Shown in pieces: positions 11,815 through 21,955 of a stretch of DNA of 64,000 nt. Made by a program: the position numbers and the translations under genes. The DNA lies in assembly GCA_021733795.1 (NCBI GenBank), contig JAIPKB010000002.1, forward strand, positions 17,693 to 81,692, read 5' to 3'. Under the pieces are notes generated by a model. The model had not been told where the DNA came from, searched no databases, and saw only the letters and a list, made by a program, of their open reading frames with translations. Every line of letters starts with the position of its first letter. Position 1 is the stretch's first letter. The stretch comes from Akkermansiaceae bacterium. Lineage in GTDB: Bacteria; Verrucomicrobiota; Verrucomicrobiia; Verrucomicrobiales; Akkermansiaceae.

Positions 11815-12654
11815 TCACCTCACCGACAGGCGGTAGAATTCCTTGGGGGTGGCGGCCGGGGTGGCGAAGGCGGAAAGGATCCCGACATCGGTGGCGCGAT
11901 AGGCCGCGCTGCCGGCCGCCGGGGCGCCGATGGCAAAGGCCAGCGGGCTCCAGGTTTGCGCATCGGTGCTGCGCTCCATGGTGTAAGTCTTGCCGGTGAT
12001 GCCGTAGAACTCGAAGCGCACGCCGGCGGCGGTCTTTTCCTTGATTTGGAGCTCGAAGCGCTCCGTCGCGTCGCCCGCGAAAGTGCCGGCCACATACTCC
12101 ATCCAGTTGCTTTGGCCATCGCCATCGAAGTCGCCGTTGCGGTCGACGAGGCTGAGATCCCAGTTGCCGTTCTCGTCGGGGAGATGGCCGGCCTGATACA
12201 ACTGCCACTGCTCCCAGATGTCCGGCAGGCCATCGCCGTCGAGGTCCTCGCCAAGGTTGAGATCCAACCGCACCCGCTCGCCGCCTTTGCCCGCCGTGAG
12301 GGTGCCGCTGGTCTCGATGGGATAGAACCGCGATCCGTTCATTTCCACCACCAGGCTGAACAGGCCCTGGGCGGCCAGCGCCTTCTGGGAGTAGAGCTCG
12401 GTGCCGCTGCGGTTGGCGTCGATGCGGATCTTCAGTTCGTAATTCTGATCCAGTTGCAAGTCCGAATTGATCGGCGTGCGGCCGATTTCCAGTCCGTCCT
12501 TGAGCAGGATCAGCACCGCGCCCTCCGCCGTTAGCGTCTGGCCGACCTGGTCGCGCACCATGCCGTAGAGGGTGTAGTAGGGAGCTGGCGGGAAGGCGCG
12601 TGCCGGGACAGCCACCAGGACCAACAGCAAAACGCATGTGGAGATCGTTTTCAT
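11815..12654 (-). CDS. Secreted protein with a Ca-binding (thrombospondin type 3/dockerin-like) DxDGDGLPD segment
   Basis: Signal peptide MKTISTCVLLLVLVAVPARA; DLDGDGLPDIWEQWQLY and DRNGDFDGDGQSNWMEYVAGT motifs. Confidence 0.8.
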   Translation of the reverse strand: MKTISTCVLLLVLVAVPARAFPPAPYYTLYGMVRDQVGQTLTAEGAVLILLKDGLEIGRTPINSDLQLDQNYELKIRIDANRSGTELYSQKALAAQGLFSLVVEMNGSRFYPIETSGTLTAGKGGERVRLDLNLGEDLDGDGLPDIWEQWQLYQAGHLPDENGNWDLSLVDRNGDFDGDGQSNWMEYVAGTFAGDATERFELQIKEKTAAGVRFEFYGITGKTYTMERSTDAQTWSPLAFAIGAPAAGSAAYRATDVGILSAFATPAATPKEFYRLSVR

Positions 12655-13057
12655 AGGGAGAAGCGGGAGCGCAAGCGCGGGAGAGTGGAAATGACGAAAC
12701 CCCGGTCCCCCGAGTGGTCATGCCTGGCGGGAATCCGTCTTGGAGATGAAAGCCGTTGGGGCTTCGCGGAGCACCGCCCGTCAAGGCGGAGCCGGTGGCG
12801 GGACCGGAGGGCGGGGATCAGGGGGCGATTCATGTGCGGAAGGAGGAATATGGGTGGTTGGGGAAATACCCTCAACACACCCGTGGGTGCATTGACTCAC
12901 GCACCAAATCACCAAATCAGAGGATGCGCCAACTAAAAAGTAATATTTGCGCAGTTTTTTAGGATCCCCCAGATTTCCGCAAGTTTCCCGGCCGCCCGCA
13001 CCCTCGCCGGCCTCGAGGGGCATCGAGCGGGATGATGCCCGCCGTAGGCATGGTGTG

Positions 13058-13079
13058 GGAGCGGTTATGACCGACGCTA
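13058..13079. repeat. REP-like imperfect palindrome abutting the dehydrogenase stop codon
   Basis: ggagcggttatgaccgacgc; CGGT/ACCG arms. Confidence 0.4.
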
Positions 13080-14087
13080 TCTTGCCAATACGATCCGGTG
13101 CCTGGCCTTGCCGGCGCGGAGATGGGCGAGGGCGGCGTTGACCTCGGCCATGGGGAAGGTTTCAATGAGCGGCGCGATCTGGTGCCGGGCGCAGAACTCC
13201 AGCATGGTCGCCACTGTGGCCGGTGAGCCGAGCGGAGATCCGGAAACCGACTTGCGACCGCCGATCAGCGCGAACGCCGGCACTGGCACCGGTTCCAACA
13301 CCGCACCCACGAAATGCAAGCGCCCGTCCGGAGCCAGGGCGGCCAGGTAGTCGTCCCAATCGAGCGTGGCATTGGCGGTGATCAGGATGAAATCAAAGGT
13401 GCCCGCCAGTTTCCGGAGCGCGGCCCGGTCCCGGCTGCCAACCACGTGATGCGCGCCCAGTTTGCGGGCATCGTCTGCCTTGGCGGGGGTGGAGGAGAAC
13501 GCAGTGACTTCGCAGCCCCATTTGTTCAAAAACTGCAATGCCAGGTGGCCCAGTCCGCCGATGCCCACCACGCCGACCCGGTGGGTTGGCTTGACGCCGA
13601 AATCATGGATCGGCCCGAACACGGTGATGCCGCCGCAAAACAACGGACCCGCGCTGGCTGGATCGAGCGTCCCCGGCAATTTGATCGCCCACTCCCAATT
13701 CGCCCGGACCCGATCGGCGAACCCGCCGTGGCGGCCGACAATGATTTGCTCGGCCCTGGCGCAAAGTTGATGGCGTCCCGAGAGGCAGGCGGGACAGGCC
13801 AGACAGCTTCCCGCGAACCAGCCGAGACCCACGCGGTCGCCGACGGACAGCCCTTTGGTCTGGTCGCCCACCGCCTCGATCACGCCGATGACTTCATGGC
13901 CGGGAACCAAGGGGTAGCTGGAATTTCCCCATGCGTTGTCCAGCATCGAAAGGTCCGAGTGGCAGATGCCACAGGACTCGACTTTCACCTGCACTTGTTC
14001 CGGGCGCAGGGTGCCGGGGTCGTATTCGATCGGTTCAAGCGCGGCGCCGGGGCTGGTGGCCGCCCAGCCAAGGAAGGGAGTGTTCAT
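13077..14087 (-). CDS. Zinc-dependent NAD(P) alcohol dehydrogenase (MDR superfamily)
   Basis: GICHSD, GHEVIGVIEAVG, CxxCxxGxxxxC structural Zn motif, GIGGLGHLALQ Rossmann motif. Confidence 0.9.
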   Translation of the reverse strand: MNTPFLGWAATSPGAALEPIEYDPGTLRPEQVQVKVESCGICHSDLSMLDNAWGNSSYPLVPGHEVIGVIEAVGDQTKGLSVGDRVGLGWFAGSCLACPACLSGRHQLCARAEQIIVGRHGGFADRVRANWEWAIKLPGTLDPASAGPLFCGGITVFGPIHDFGVKPTHRVGVVGIGGLGHLALQFLNKWGCEVTAFSSTPAKADDARKLGAHHVVGSRDRAALRKLAGTFDFILITANATLDWDDYLAALAPDGRLHFVGAVLEPVPVPAFALIGGRKSVSGSPLGSPATVATMLEFCARHQIAPLIETFPMAEVNAALAHLRAGKARHRIVLAR

Positions 14088-14278
14088 AAGTGGTGTGTGT
14101 GGTTAGGTATGCCGCCAAGGGTAAGGCCGGGTGCCGGTATGTCAAGAATCCGCAGGACCTTTGGCCGGATGTACGCAGCGGACTGTCATGGATAAGCGGA
14201 TTTCCCTTGTCATCCCTGCATCCGGTATCTTTCATCTCGACGGGAATCTCAACATCACACCAAAATAGCCAAAAAACG

Positions 14279-15529
14279 ATGAAACTCACAAAATTCAGCA
14301 TGGGGATCGGCGACCGCTTCGGTTGTCAGGGCAAGGCGCAACTGGCGGCCTTTGTGAAAGCCAAGGCAATGGGAGTGGAGATCACGCCGGTGTGGAACAA
14401 ATCCAATCGTGAACACCTGATCGTCCACACCGAGCCGGATAGCGTGCGGGTGGAGGCGGACGAGGCGGTGAAGTCCCTGGAATGGACTGGGGATTACCGC
14501 GTGGATGCCGATCACATCGGGCTGAAAACAGTGGACCGGTTCATTCCCGGCAGTGATTTTTTCACGATTGATGTGGCGGATTTCACCGGTAAAGCCGCAG
14601 CGGAGGCGGACTGCCAGGCGTTTGCCGACCGCAGTGCCGGGTATCTGGGGCAGATGACCATTCCGGGGATCGACGAACCGTTTGCCGTGACCAGGGAGGC
14701 GTTGCTCGCGATCGCCGGAAAATATCTGCTGGCGGTGCAGGAAGCGGGCAGGATTTACCGGCATGTGGAGCAGGCCAAGGGTTGCGGCAATTTCATCACC
14801 GAAGTGTCGATCGATGAAACCGATCTGCCGCAGTCGCCGATGGAACTGTTTTTCATCCTGCTGGCGATCGCCGGGGAGAAGATCCCGGTGCAGACCATCG
14901 CTCCCAAGTTCTCGGGGCGTTTCAACAAGGGCGTGGATTACGTCGGCGATGTCGCGCGGTTTGAAAAGGAATTCAATGAAGACCTGGCGGTGTTGGCGTT
15001 TGCCATCCGCGAATTCGGCCTGCCAGCGGACTTGAAACTGTCCGTTCATTCCGGCAGCGACAAGTTTTCGATCTACGAGCCGATCCGCCGGGCATTGCGA
15101 AAACACGATGCCGGGCTGCATGTGAAAACCGCCGGCACCACCTGGCTGGAGGAGTTGATCGGGCTGGCCGCTGCCGAGGGCGACGGACTGCAAATTGCCA
15201 AGGAAATTTACGGCAAGGCGCTCGGCAGGTTTGATGAACTGTGCGGGCCGTATGCGACGGTGATTGATATCAGCCCGGAAAAACTGCCTGCGGTTGAGAC
15301 GGTGAATCAATGGGACGGCAGTCAGTTTACCGGTGCCTTGCGGCATGATCGCAGGTGCCCGGGCTACAACCCTGATTTCCGCCAGTTGCTGCATGTGGGT
15401 TTCAAGGTGGCGGCGGAAATGGGTCCGCGTTATTTGCAGGCGCTGAAGGACAACGAGGCGGTCATCGCCGCCAATGTCACGGAGAACCTCTTCGACCGAC
15501 ACATCCAGAGGATTTTCACCGGCATCTGA
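14279..15529 (+). CDS. uxaE: Tagaturonate epimerase (UxaE family)
   Basis: MKLTKFSMGIGDRFGCQGKAQLAAF...NREHLIVHTEP...SVHSGSDKFSIY...HVKTAGTTWLEELIGLA; recognised as UxaE-like. Start moved from 14090 to 14279. Confidence 0.8.
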   Translation: MKLTKFSMGIGDRFGCQGKAQLAAFVKAKAMGVEITPVWNKSNREHLIVHTEPDSVRVEADEAVKSLEWTGDYRVDADHIGLKTVDRFIPGSDFFTIDVADFTGKAAAEADCQAFADRSAGYLGQMTIPGIDEPFAVTREALLAIAGKYLLAVQEAGRIYRHVEQAKGCGNFITEVSIDETDLPQSPMELFFILLAIAGEKIPVQTIAPKFSGRFNKGVDYVGDVARFEKEFNEDLAVLAFAIREFGLPADLKLSVHSGSDKFSIYEPIRRALRKHDAGLHVKTAGTTWLEELIGLAAAEGDGLQIAKEIYGKALGRFDELCGPYATVIDISPEKLPAVETVNQWDGSQFTGALRHDRRCPGYNPDFRQLLHVGFKVAAEMGPRYLQALKDNEAVIAANVTENLFDRHIQRIFTGI

Positions 15530-15604
15530 CGCTCGCTGTCAAACCATGGCCGCCCAATCCGCTAATCCGTTCATAGGCGGGTGAACTACATTCGCTTTTC
15601 GCCC

Positions 15605-16045
15605 TCAGGGGCTGTCTGGGCCGGACAAGGGGTCGTGCATCCGTTCCATCCACTCGGCCAGGAGCTTGCGCATGGCCGTCACCTCCTCGGCACATTCCGG
15701 GCCTGCGATCCGGTTGCCACGGGCAGGAACGAGCGCCCGTCGATGTGCTCCAGCGCCGGCAGTCCGGCGGCTTCCAACAAGGTCGGTGCGAAGTCGATGG
15801 TTGAGACCAGGTGTTCCGCGTCGATTTTCCCCGCGGGCACCGTTCCCGGCCAGCGCAGGATCAGGGTGCCCTGCGAACTCGCCTCGTACACGGCTGATGT
15901 CCGGCACCTCGCAGCCGTTGCAGCCCACCGAGTCCCAGTTCAAGTCGTCCGCCGTGATCAGCACGATGTTCAAAGGCGCGCCCCGGGCACCGAGGGCGAG
16001 GAGCAGCAGTGTGGCGCAAATAATATAACATTGTCCGGGTTTCAT
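15605..16045 (-). pseudogene. Sulfatase pseudogene: N-terminus joined to C-terminus with a large internal deletion and frameshifts
   Basis: Frame 1: MKPGQCYIICATLLLLALGARGAPLNIVLITADDLNWDSVGCNGCEVPDIS; frame 2: VYEASSQGTLILRWPGTVPAGKIDAEHLVSTIDFAPTLLEAAGLPALEHIDGRSFLP; then back to frame 1: ECAEEVTAMRKLLAEWMERMHDPLSGPDSP. The C-x-P-x-R catalytic region is absent. Confidence 0.85.
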
Positions 16046-16049
16046 GAGG

Positions 16050-17744
16050 TCAGCGGGTTGGAGTTGAGGGTTTGGATGACCTTGCGGAGAAATCCAAAGC
16101 AATCCGGTCGTTCTCCGGCATGATCCGCAGACCGGAGCCGGGTTCGTTGGTGAACTCGCCATGGGTCGCGGAGATGGAATAGGGGGTGCCGCGGAATTCG
16201 CAGGAGATCTCCTTGCGGTCGATGTTGCGGAATGGCAGCTTTGCCTTGCTGTCGCTGGACAACTCAAGGTACCAGTTGCCTTTCATCGCGCCCGCTGCGG
16301 TCATGCTAACTGATGCCTCGGTGAAGGTGATGACGATCTCACCCTTGGGCGAATGAACCGGCCAGCGGACCGTGAGTTCGCCTGCCGTGCGGTCGTCCAC
16401 CGTCGGAGTTCCTCCCTTGATTTCCTCCCCTCCTGCAGATTTCAACCGGAGGCCGGCGATCGTCTGCGCGGTGCTCCAGGTGAATCCGTCAACCACCGGC
16501 AGGGTGAAGTAAAAGCACTCGTTTGAGGTGCCTCTGGTGGTGAGATAGTCGGATGCCACGGTCTCGTCAAAGAGGTGGATATCCCTGAAGCGCAGGGTTT
16601 CCCGGTCCCATAGCAGATTGGCCCGGTAGAAGCGCGAGTTGAACCATACCGTCTTCTGGTTCTTGTCCGTGTGATCGCTCAGGACGGTCACCGAAGTCGG
16701 CGGGGTCACCTTGTATCGATCCGTGAACCACTTGCCGGTCTCGCCCAGCGTTTTCACCTCCACTTTGCCTTCTTTCCGCAGGCGGGCGATTATCGGCATC
16801 TGGATCTCAAACCCCTTGGCCATCCGCTGCCAGGTGAATGAATTCTCCTGGCCAACCTGGGTGTAGCCGTAGCCCATCGCCGCGCCATCCACAAACGCAT
16901 CGAAGTACCATTGGCACCAGGCGGCATTGCCCCCGCCGCCCTCGTAAACGGGTTCCAGGGAGACCACGCGCTGGTGGTTTCCTCCCAGTCCGCTGTCGTA
17001 TTGATGAATCGGATCACTGCCCAACATCCTGAAAATGGGCACCGGAATCTGGTTTGCGGCGTTCTGCGCGGGCATGTAGGCGTTCTTTTTGCTAGGGTAA
17101 TACCCCTGGTTCCAATAGCCGCCCCACAGCGTGTAGCCATCCGTTCCGATCTGGTCCTTGCAGTTGCACGACGCCGCAATGCCATAGCGGTCATACATGT
17201 ATTGCAAGGTGTGGGCGTCGATGAACCATGAGCCCACCGATTTCGGATAGCAGCCGAAAACCTGCTTGAAGCGCGCCATATAGGTGTCCGTCAGTTTCTC
17301 CCGTTCCTGCGGCGAGTAGCCGGTGGCGAAGCCGACATCGGCGTGCCAGTCCCACGGGTAGCGCCCGCGCCACTGGTAGCCGCTGTCCTCCACCAGCGGC
17401 TGCGGAATCTCCCACCAGGCGCCGATCTCGAACATGTCGGAGGGCAAGGTCTTCAGTAGTTCCTGATAGCGGGCATCCACCAGCGCGTCATACTGCAGCA
17501 GAAAGGTTCCTTTCAGCTGGTATTTCTTCATGATCTTGATCTGTTCGACGACCGTTTCGTAGAGCACATCCTTGGTGATCCAATCAATCCGCGGTTCGCA
17601 CTCCCGGATGAAGTTCACGATGTTGACAATCCGCGGCGGGCTGGCGTCGGTGCCCGCGTCTTCCGCCCGGGTGGCGACCGCGGAAAATGTTAGAGAAAGT
17701 ATGCCCAAGAAGGCGTTGTGGATGATTGTGGAAGGGTGGGTCAT
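16050..17744 (-). CDS. Secreted polysaccharide-deacetylase-like / glycoside hydrolase-deacetylase superfamily protein
   Basis: Signal peptide; IVNFIRECEPRIDWITKDVLYETVVEQIKIMKKYQLKGTFLLQYDAL...EIGAWWEI reads like a (beta/alpha) deacetylase-type barrel. Confidence 0.6.
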   Translation of the reverse strand: MTHPSTIIHNAFLGILSLTFSAVATRAEDAGTDASPPRIVNIVNFIRECEPRIDWITKDVLYETVVEQIKIMKKYQLKGTFLLQYDALVDARYQELLKTLPSDMFEIGAWWEIPQPLVEDSGYQWRGRYPWDWHADVGFATGYSPQEREKLTDTYMARFKQVFGCYPKSVGSWFIDAHTLQYMYDRYGIAASCNCKDQIGTDGYTLWGGYWNQGYYPSKKNAYMPAQNAANQIPVPIFRMLGSDPIHQYDSGLGGNHQRVVSLEPVYEGGGGNAAWCQWYFDAFVDGAAMGYGYTQVGQENSFTWQRMAKGFEIQMPIIARLRKEGKVEVKTLGETGKWFTDRYKVTPPTSVTVLSDHTDKNQKTVWFNSRFYRANLLWDRETLRFRDIHLFDETVASDYLTTRGTSNECFYFTLPVVDGFTWSTAQTIAGLRLKSAGGEEIKGGTPTVDDRTAGELTVRWPVHSPKGEIVITFTEASVSMTAAGAMKGNWYLELSSDSKAKLPFRNIDRKEISCEFRGTPYSISATHGEFTNEPGSGLRIMPENDRIALDFSARSSKPSTPTR

Positions 17745-18092
17745 GGAGGTATCTGGATGATGGTCGGCTGGCCTGGCTTCCGCCGGCCGGTTCGGAGGGC
17801 CGGAGGGGCGATGATACTACGAACCACCCGGAGGTGCTCTTGCAACGAAAGAGGCGCCATTCGGCAACGGGTGATGGGTTGCGGTGCCGGCCTTGGAGCC
17901 GGTCTGAAAAATGGGAATTTGAAAAATGGCAGGGACCGTTTCCCGATCTGGCGTAACGTCTAGTATTCAATGATTGCTAGGAAATTGCTTTCCGGGGTTG
18001 GTGCGCATGAGGGGCTAAAGGGGGCGGCGGAGAGCGGTATCACGGGGTTGGTTCCTGATTTCTCCCGAGGAAATTTCGCCCGAAGAAATTTC

Positions 18093-18120
18093 TTGGCAAA
18101 GCGGACCGGATGGCTATAAT
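18093..18120 (+). promoter_or_regulatory. Putative sigma70-type promoter: TTGGCA-N16-TATAAT
   Basis: tcTTGGCAaagcggaccggatggcTATAAT; about 310 nt upstream of the 18434 ATG; resembles the element at 63392..63419. Confidence 0.5.
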
Positions 18121-18249
18121 TGGAGATCGAGCATTTCTCCCATGAAATTGTCTTCAAACTCCCGCGCCCTGTGCAAATCCGCCGTTTCGGGTACTCCAGC
18201 CGCCTCGGTCCGTCGGATTTTCCAGACTTTTGCCCCTTTCCCCCGCCAC

Positions 18250-18345
18250 CCCATGGTCTCCGCCCTCCGGTCCGGCCTCCGGAGCTTGCAACGGCCTTCT
18301 CCTCCACCGCAAATTCCTTGGCGTCATCGCGGGCGGCAGGAACCA
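18250..18345 (+). promoter_or_regulatory. GC-rich leader element (copy A)
   Basis: cgccctccggtccggcctccggagcttgcaacggccttctcctccaccgcaaattccttggcgtcatcgc; aligns to 63539..63615 (+) and to the minus strand of about 12725..12815. Confidence 0.45.
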
Positions 18346-18433
18346 GGCCCGGGCACCAGAGGGCCTCACCGCCATTTCCTGAATTGGTCCCGATCATCGC
18401 GCCCCCCAACAATCCAATAACCCACAAGTTGTC

Positions 18434-20011
18434 ATGAAAAATCCTGGTTCCATCGTCAAGGTGTTGTCGGTGGCAGGCGTTGTCGTCCTGTCATGGCTGA
18501 CAAGCGCCACTGCCGGCCTCGTTTCCTACTGGAGTTTTGAGGCAGGCGCGGGCGACGCCATGGGAGCCCATGACGGCACCCTGGTCGGTGGCGCTTCAAT
18601 TTCCAGGAAGGGCGATGGCTTCGGCGGCGGCAGGTCACTCCGACTGACGGCCGATGGCGATTATCTCGACCTCTCGAATCCCAAGACCTTCGACTTCAAT
18701 TCGGACTTCACATGGCACGCACGGATCAAGACCGCCGACGGCTCTGGCGCCATCTTCTCGCGCAATCCCAATGGCACGGCCTGGAACCAGGGTTCGAAAG
18801 CGCTGTTCGTCCGCAACAACAACGTGGACTGGGACACGGGCTGGGTTTCCAACCCGCACACGAACGTCGCGGTCACCGACAATGTTTGGCACACAGTGAT
18901 CGCAACCTATAACTCGACCAGCGATCTGCTGAACATCTTTGTTGACCCGAAAGCCGGGGCAACCACCGGCAATTTCAGCGGAACTCACGACGTGAACCGC
19001 TTCGACGAACACACCTTCGTTCACAATGGCGGCGTCGCCGACACCAGCTTCACGCTTGGCAAGGCGGATTTCAGCGGTGGCTTGGCCAGCTTGGACACGT
19101 TGCTCGGACTGCTTGACGATGCCGCCGTTTTTGACAACGAACTGACCGGTGCCGACCTCGACAACCTGATCGTCAACGGGCCCTCCTGGTTTCTTCCGTT
19201 GGTCCCAGGCAAGCCCACGCTCCGAGTCCGTGGCGAAGGAGGCAACCTGGTGTTCACCTGGGGCAGCAAAGCCGGCAAGCTCTATGACCTGCTGAGCGCG
19301 AGCAACCTGACGACCGCCCCCGAGACGTGGGCGGTTTGGGACGGCCGCCAGAACATTGAGGCCACCCCGGACGAAAACTCGCTGACCATCCCGCGCCCGG
19401 CCGAGCCCACCCGCTTCTTCGCGCTCCTCGAGAGGGATACCCCACCGCTGTTCGTCGAGAATTTCGACACCGTGATCGCCCCGGCGCTGCCGCCCGGCTG
19501 GGTCGCCGACGGCACCTCGGGTACCCCGCCCACCGCCTGGCAACTCGGAGCCCCCGCCGCCCTCACCTCCCCGGCCAAGGCCCCGGGCGCGGCCTTCAGC
19601 GGGACGAATTGCGTCGGTACCAATCTGAACGCTCTCTATGGTCCGGGCGCCGCCGTCACGCTGACCACGCCGCCGATCCATGTGCCCGCCGGCGGTGCCA
19701 CCTTGAGCTTCCGGCAAGTCGTTGACATCGACGGCCCCACTGCTCCGCTCGGCGGTGGCGCTGATTTTGGTACCCTGCGGGTGCTGGATGCCGCGGACGA
19801 TTCCGAACTGGAGGTCATTGAAGCGCTGCTGGAAGGAAGCACGGGCGGGTCGTGGGTGCTCTATTCCAGGACCCTGCCGGCCGCCGCCATCGGCAAATCC
19901 GTCAGGTTCGAATTCAAACTCGAATCAGATGGCGGAGGGGTGCCGGATGGCTTTGAACTAGCGGGGTGGTACCTCGATGATGTGGCGGTGACCGCGACCA
20001 CCGGCAAGTGA
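18434..20011 (+). CDS. Secreted LamG (concanavalin A-like) domain protein
   Basis: Signal peptide; GLVSYWSFEAGAGDAMGAHDGTLVGGASIS...LLDDAAVFDNELTGADLDNLI. Confidence 0.85.
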   Translation: MKNPGSIVKVLSVAGVVVLSWLTSATAGLVSYWSFEAGAGDAMGAHDGTLVGGASISRKGDGFGGGRSLRLTADGDYLDLSNPKTFDFNSDFTWHARIKTADGSGAIFSRNPNGTAWNQGSKALFVRNNNVDWDTGWVSNPHTNVAVTDNVWHTVIATYNSTSDLLNIFVDPKAGATTGNFSGTHDVNRFDEHTFVHNGGVADTSFTLGKADFSGGLASLDTLLGLLDDAAVFDNELTGADLDNLIVNGPSWFLPLVPGKPTLRVRGEGGNLVFTWGSKAGKLYDLLSASNLTTAPETWAVWDGRQNIEATPDENSLTIPRPAEPTRFFALLERDTPPLFVENFDTVIAPALPPGWVADGTSGTPPTAWQLGAPAALTSPAKAPGAAFSGTNCVGTNLNALYGPGAAVTLTTPPIHVPAGGATLSFRQVVDIDGPTAPLGGGADFGTLRVLDAADDSELEVIEALLEGSTGGSWVLYSRTLPAAAIGKSVRFEFKLESDGGGVPDGFELAGWYLDDVAVTATTGK

Positions 20012-20040
20012 TCGAACGATCACGGAATGGACCTGCCGAA

Positions 20041-21869
20041 GCTCGTTATCCAGTTGGGATCGGCGGATGCGCAGCGCCACGGGATGCCCGACGGCGGTTT
20101 GCTCCTCTTTCAGCCATCGGGTTTCGAGTCCGTCACCACTCCGCTGGATCAAGCCGGGAAGCTCGTCAGCGCGGGCGATGGTGATGGCGAGCGATTGCAG
20201 TTGGCCGCTGCCACCCGCCGGGGCCGTTCCAGGGCCTGGCGATACCATCCGGATCCTGGGGGCCTCGGCTACCAACAACCTATTTGATTTCACTATCCAA
20301 CAACGGGTGTTTCTGGTTGATGAAGCCGGCCAGCTCGTGCCGGACGCGCCCATTTTCGACCCTTCCCTCAATCGCTCCGCCATCATGGCCGCCACGCCCG
20401 ACGGCGGCTACAGGCTCGTCTTCGGCGTGGATCCGACAACATACCTCTACTGGCCCAGCCCGACTAGCTTCGAGCGGCGGATCGAGTGGCGTGCCAGTGA
20501 CCACACCCTGATCCGAACCCTGACCATTCTTGCTCCACTCTTTCAGTTTGTGTTCGCCGAGGAATCCGGGGGGCGGGTGCTGGCCACCAGCGAGAATGGC
20601 GAGTTGAGCCGGTTCAATTCCGATGGCACGCCCGACCCCACGTTCACCAGTCCCGGATACGTATCGTCCATCCTGCCCCTGCCCGGTGGGCTTTGGCTGG
20701 TCAACGGCCTGCGCCGCATCATGGCCGATGGTGTCCTGGATCCGACCTGGCACCAACCCGTTTTGGAAACCCCGTCTGGCATCACCCATCTCGCCTGCAC
20801 GCCCGATGGTGGCGTGGTCGTCGCCGGGAACTTTCGCAAACTCGATGGGACCAGCGTCCCGGGACTCGTTAAACTGACCGCCGGGGGCACGCCATTTCCC
20901 GGATTCACCCCGGACCCGCGGCTTGGCCGGGTGACCGCGCTCGCTGCCATGCCCGATGACTCCATCGCGCTGGGTATGACTTCCGCGCTGATCCTCGCCG
21001 ACGGCCGTACTGCCGCGCTCCTGCGCCTGCTGCCAAACGGGACCATTGATGAAACCGCCTTCCCACAGGCAATATCCACTCCCGGCATCACGATGCCGCG
21101 ATCCACCATTGCCCAACTGGCCTGTCAGGCGGACGGCAGGCTCCTGATGTTCTCCGAGACCTATGGCGGGGAGGTCTCCACTTCGACCCTGTCGCGTCGG
21201 CTGCCGGATCTGTCCGTGGATTCTTCGTTTGCCGTCGGGTCAAACTATTCCGTGGCCTCCCCCAGATTGCTGCCATTGGCCGACGGTCGGATTTTCGTCG
21301 GGTCCAAACTACTGGATGCCGGCGGCCACTTGCTGGAGGACATTGCCCTCCCCGACCAGGGCAGCTACTCACCGCAGTGCCAAATGGCGGACGGAGCAGT
21401 GGTTTTCACCACCCTTTCCCAAACCGGCGGCACCACCTCCAACAGGCTTGTTCGCTGGAAAAGCGGAACATGGGACAGCTCGTTTGAGGCTGCCGTGAAC
21501 TCGCCTGTTGGGGCGCTCGGAGCCGTTACCGCCCCGGATGGCAAACTCTATGTCACGGGGTGGTTGGCGGGCGGGGTTCCGCCGGGCACCCAACTCGTCC
21601 GCCTGCACCGCAACGGCCGGCTGGATGCCGCTTTCCGCCCTTCGCCGCTCACCCGACAAATCCGCCGCGGTCCCGGCCCATGGTTCACCCACACGCTAAC
21701 CGGGCTCGCCTCATTCGATCCGGCTGCCAGAACAAGCGTCGATCTAACCCAGTGGCGGACCGCCACCGGCTCGGAGATCATGTTGGACTCGTCGTCCGCC
21801 CGGGTGATCTTCAAGCTGTTACCCGGAGCGCTCCGCCGGTTCGTGCGGATCGAGTTCATCGAGCCTTGA
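20041..21869 (+). pseudogene. Delta-60-repeat/beta-propeller protein, N-terminally truncated and frameshifted near 20215
   Basis: Frame of 20027: RHGMPDGGLLLFQPSGFESVTTPLDQAGKLVSAGDGDGERLQLA; frame of 20067 continues PAGAVPGPGDTIRILGASATNNLFDF... to 21869 with repeated GxLD.TF / TPDGGVVVAGNF repeats; no signal peptide. Confidence 0.6.
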
Positions 21870-21955
21870 GAAAACAGGGAAAACCGGGATCACTCTCGGG
21901 GGAACAGTCCCGAGGCTCAACATGATTCCCCATCTGGTGATTCGACTGGTATTCA

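Noticed and set aside
10008-11999. 663-aa plus-strand ORF opposite the 564-aa secreted protein
   Set aside because: Mirror-frame artefact; its N-terminus is a translation of the heptamer array (FKFQISDFRFQISDF).
8169-12654. Prophage tail module
   Set aside because: Only the S74 domain is phage-like; neighbours have Sec signal peptides and there is no capsid, terminase, tail tube, lysis or integrase gene.
14255-15502. 415-aa minus-strand ORF opposite uxaE
   Set aside because: UxaE is clearly coding on the plus strand; this frame shows no family motifs.
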